Assembly (NCBI GenBank): GCA_017412055.1
Contig: JAFQOW010000021.1
Location: 21,149 to 85,148 of the forward strand
Origin: Lachnospiraceae bacterium
Lineage (GTDB): Bacteria > Bacillota > Clostridia > Lachnospirales > Lachnospiraceae
DNA length: 64,000 bases
Direction of reading: 5' to 3'
Shown: positions 63,865-64,000 of the stretch, in pieces
Numbering within the stretch: the first letter of the stretch is position 1
Layout: each line of letters opens with the position of its first letter
Program-made: the position numbers and the translations under genes
Notes under the pieces: model-generated
Told to the model about the DNA's origin: nothing
What the model saw: the letters and a program-made list of their open reading frames with translations, nothing else
The model's database searches: none

Positions 63865-64000
63865 TGTGAAAGAAAGTAGAGGAAAGCCCTAAATTGGCGC
63901 ACTTGAATAAGCTGTCTGAGGCAGGCAACTTTTTGAAGTGTTATAAAGTTAGGAAATAAGATTAAGAAGCTAATGGTTCGTCAGGTGGAAGCAATCCCTC
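63864..64000 (+). mobile_element. Possible 5' end of a group II intron (cut by window edge)
   Basis: Directly at the response regulator stop codon the sequence reads GTGTGAAAGAAAG, matching the GUGYG 5' end of group II introns, and continues for 137 bases without a reading frame. It has domain-I-like features (AGGAAAGCCCT, a CACTT/AAGTG stem around a Gly/Cys-rich hairpin, GGTTCGTC). If true, it separates the regulator from its downstream kinase. The intron body and reverse transcriptase would lie outside. A different structured RNA is an alternative. Confidence 0.4.

Noticed and set aside
63864..64000. RNase P RNA start
   Set aside because: AGAGGAAAGCCC resembles the RNase P conserved motif GAGGAAAGUCC, but the 5' context and following bases do not fit class B RNase P and the stretch starts right at a stop codon. 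It was kept only as an alternative to the intron.

Overview
The window is a 64 kb piece of a low-GC Firmicutes chromosome, most likely from the Lachnospiraceae (class Clostridia). The evidence is an AT-rich sequence with AGA/ATA-rich codon use, strong GGAGG ribosome sites, a SCIFF peptide with its radical SAM maturase, a single-chain SecDF, an intact sporulation sigma factor SigK, IreB/RuvX/DUF1292, a rhodanese-less ThiI and RNase J. Almost all genes lie on the plus strand; only two (a zinc-ribbon membrane protein and an HPr-like protein) are on the minus strand. Gene order matches several conserved blocks known from Bacillus subtilis, so most of the window is core chromosome. The family-level assignment is an inference from gene content.

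Layout. 1-2.6 kb: 3' part of sbcC. 2.6-4.5 kb: hairpin-rich spacer and a minus-strand zinc-ribbon protein with a 15-bp minisatellite. 4.6-10.9 kb: rRNA/tRNA and protein modification genes (prmA, rsmE, cysteine desulfurase, thiI, mtaB). 10.7-16.8 kb: ireB-ruvX-DUF1292-RNase J-ylbF-like-MltG stub-trmR-U32 peptidase-sigK. 16.9-20.7 kb: SCIFF peptide, SCIFF maturase, secDF. 20.8-31.5 kb: recJ-apt-rel-MBL hydrolase-HemZ/HD-GYP fusion-hisS-aspS. 31.6-34.9 kb: an EAL protein, trxB, cdd. 34.88-35.54 kb: a giant imperfect inverted repeat with no gene. 35.6-40.7 kb: a MacB-like ABC exporter, a D-Ala-D-Ala carboxypeptidase, tRNA-Glu(CTC) and a second zinc-ribbon protein. 40.8-54.5 kb: the rimP-nusA-ylxR-ylxQ-infB-rbfA-nrnA-truB-ribF block, a Na/Pi transporter, an NlpC/P60 hydrolase, rpsO and pnp. 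54.7-62.4 kb: amino-acid metabolism (XRE-aminotransferase fusion, leuB, ilvD, ilvB, serC). 62.46-62.99 kb: a 64-bp tandem array. 63.2-64 kb: an OmpR-type response regulator, followed directly by what may be the 5' end of a group II intron.

The genes mainly serve information processing: ribosome maturation and rRNA methylation, tRNA thiolation and methylthiolation, initiation factor 2, RNA decay (RNase J, PNPase, NrnA), stringent response, and two aminoacyl-tRNA synthetases. Two proteins with intact cyclic-di-GMP phosphodiesterase signatures (HD-GYP fused to HemZ, and EAL) flank hisS-aspS. Expression signals are unusually readable. Many promoters have near-consensus -35/-10 boxes with 17-bp spacing, and several sit inside or directly against the terminator of the preceding gene.

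The most noteworthy items are the 664-bp foldback element, the 64-bp tandem array whose variant units run in mirror order, the HemZ/HD-GYP fusion, the XRE/aminotransferase fusion with a strong internal start, the sigK ribosome site buried in a hairpin, and dispersed hairpin repeats. All are read by eye; no database search or folding program was run.
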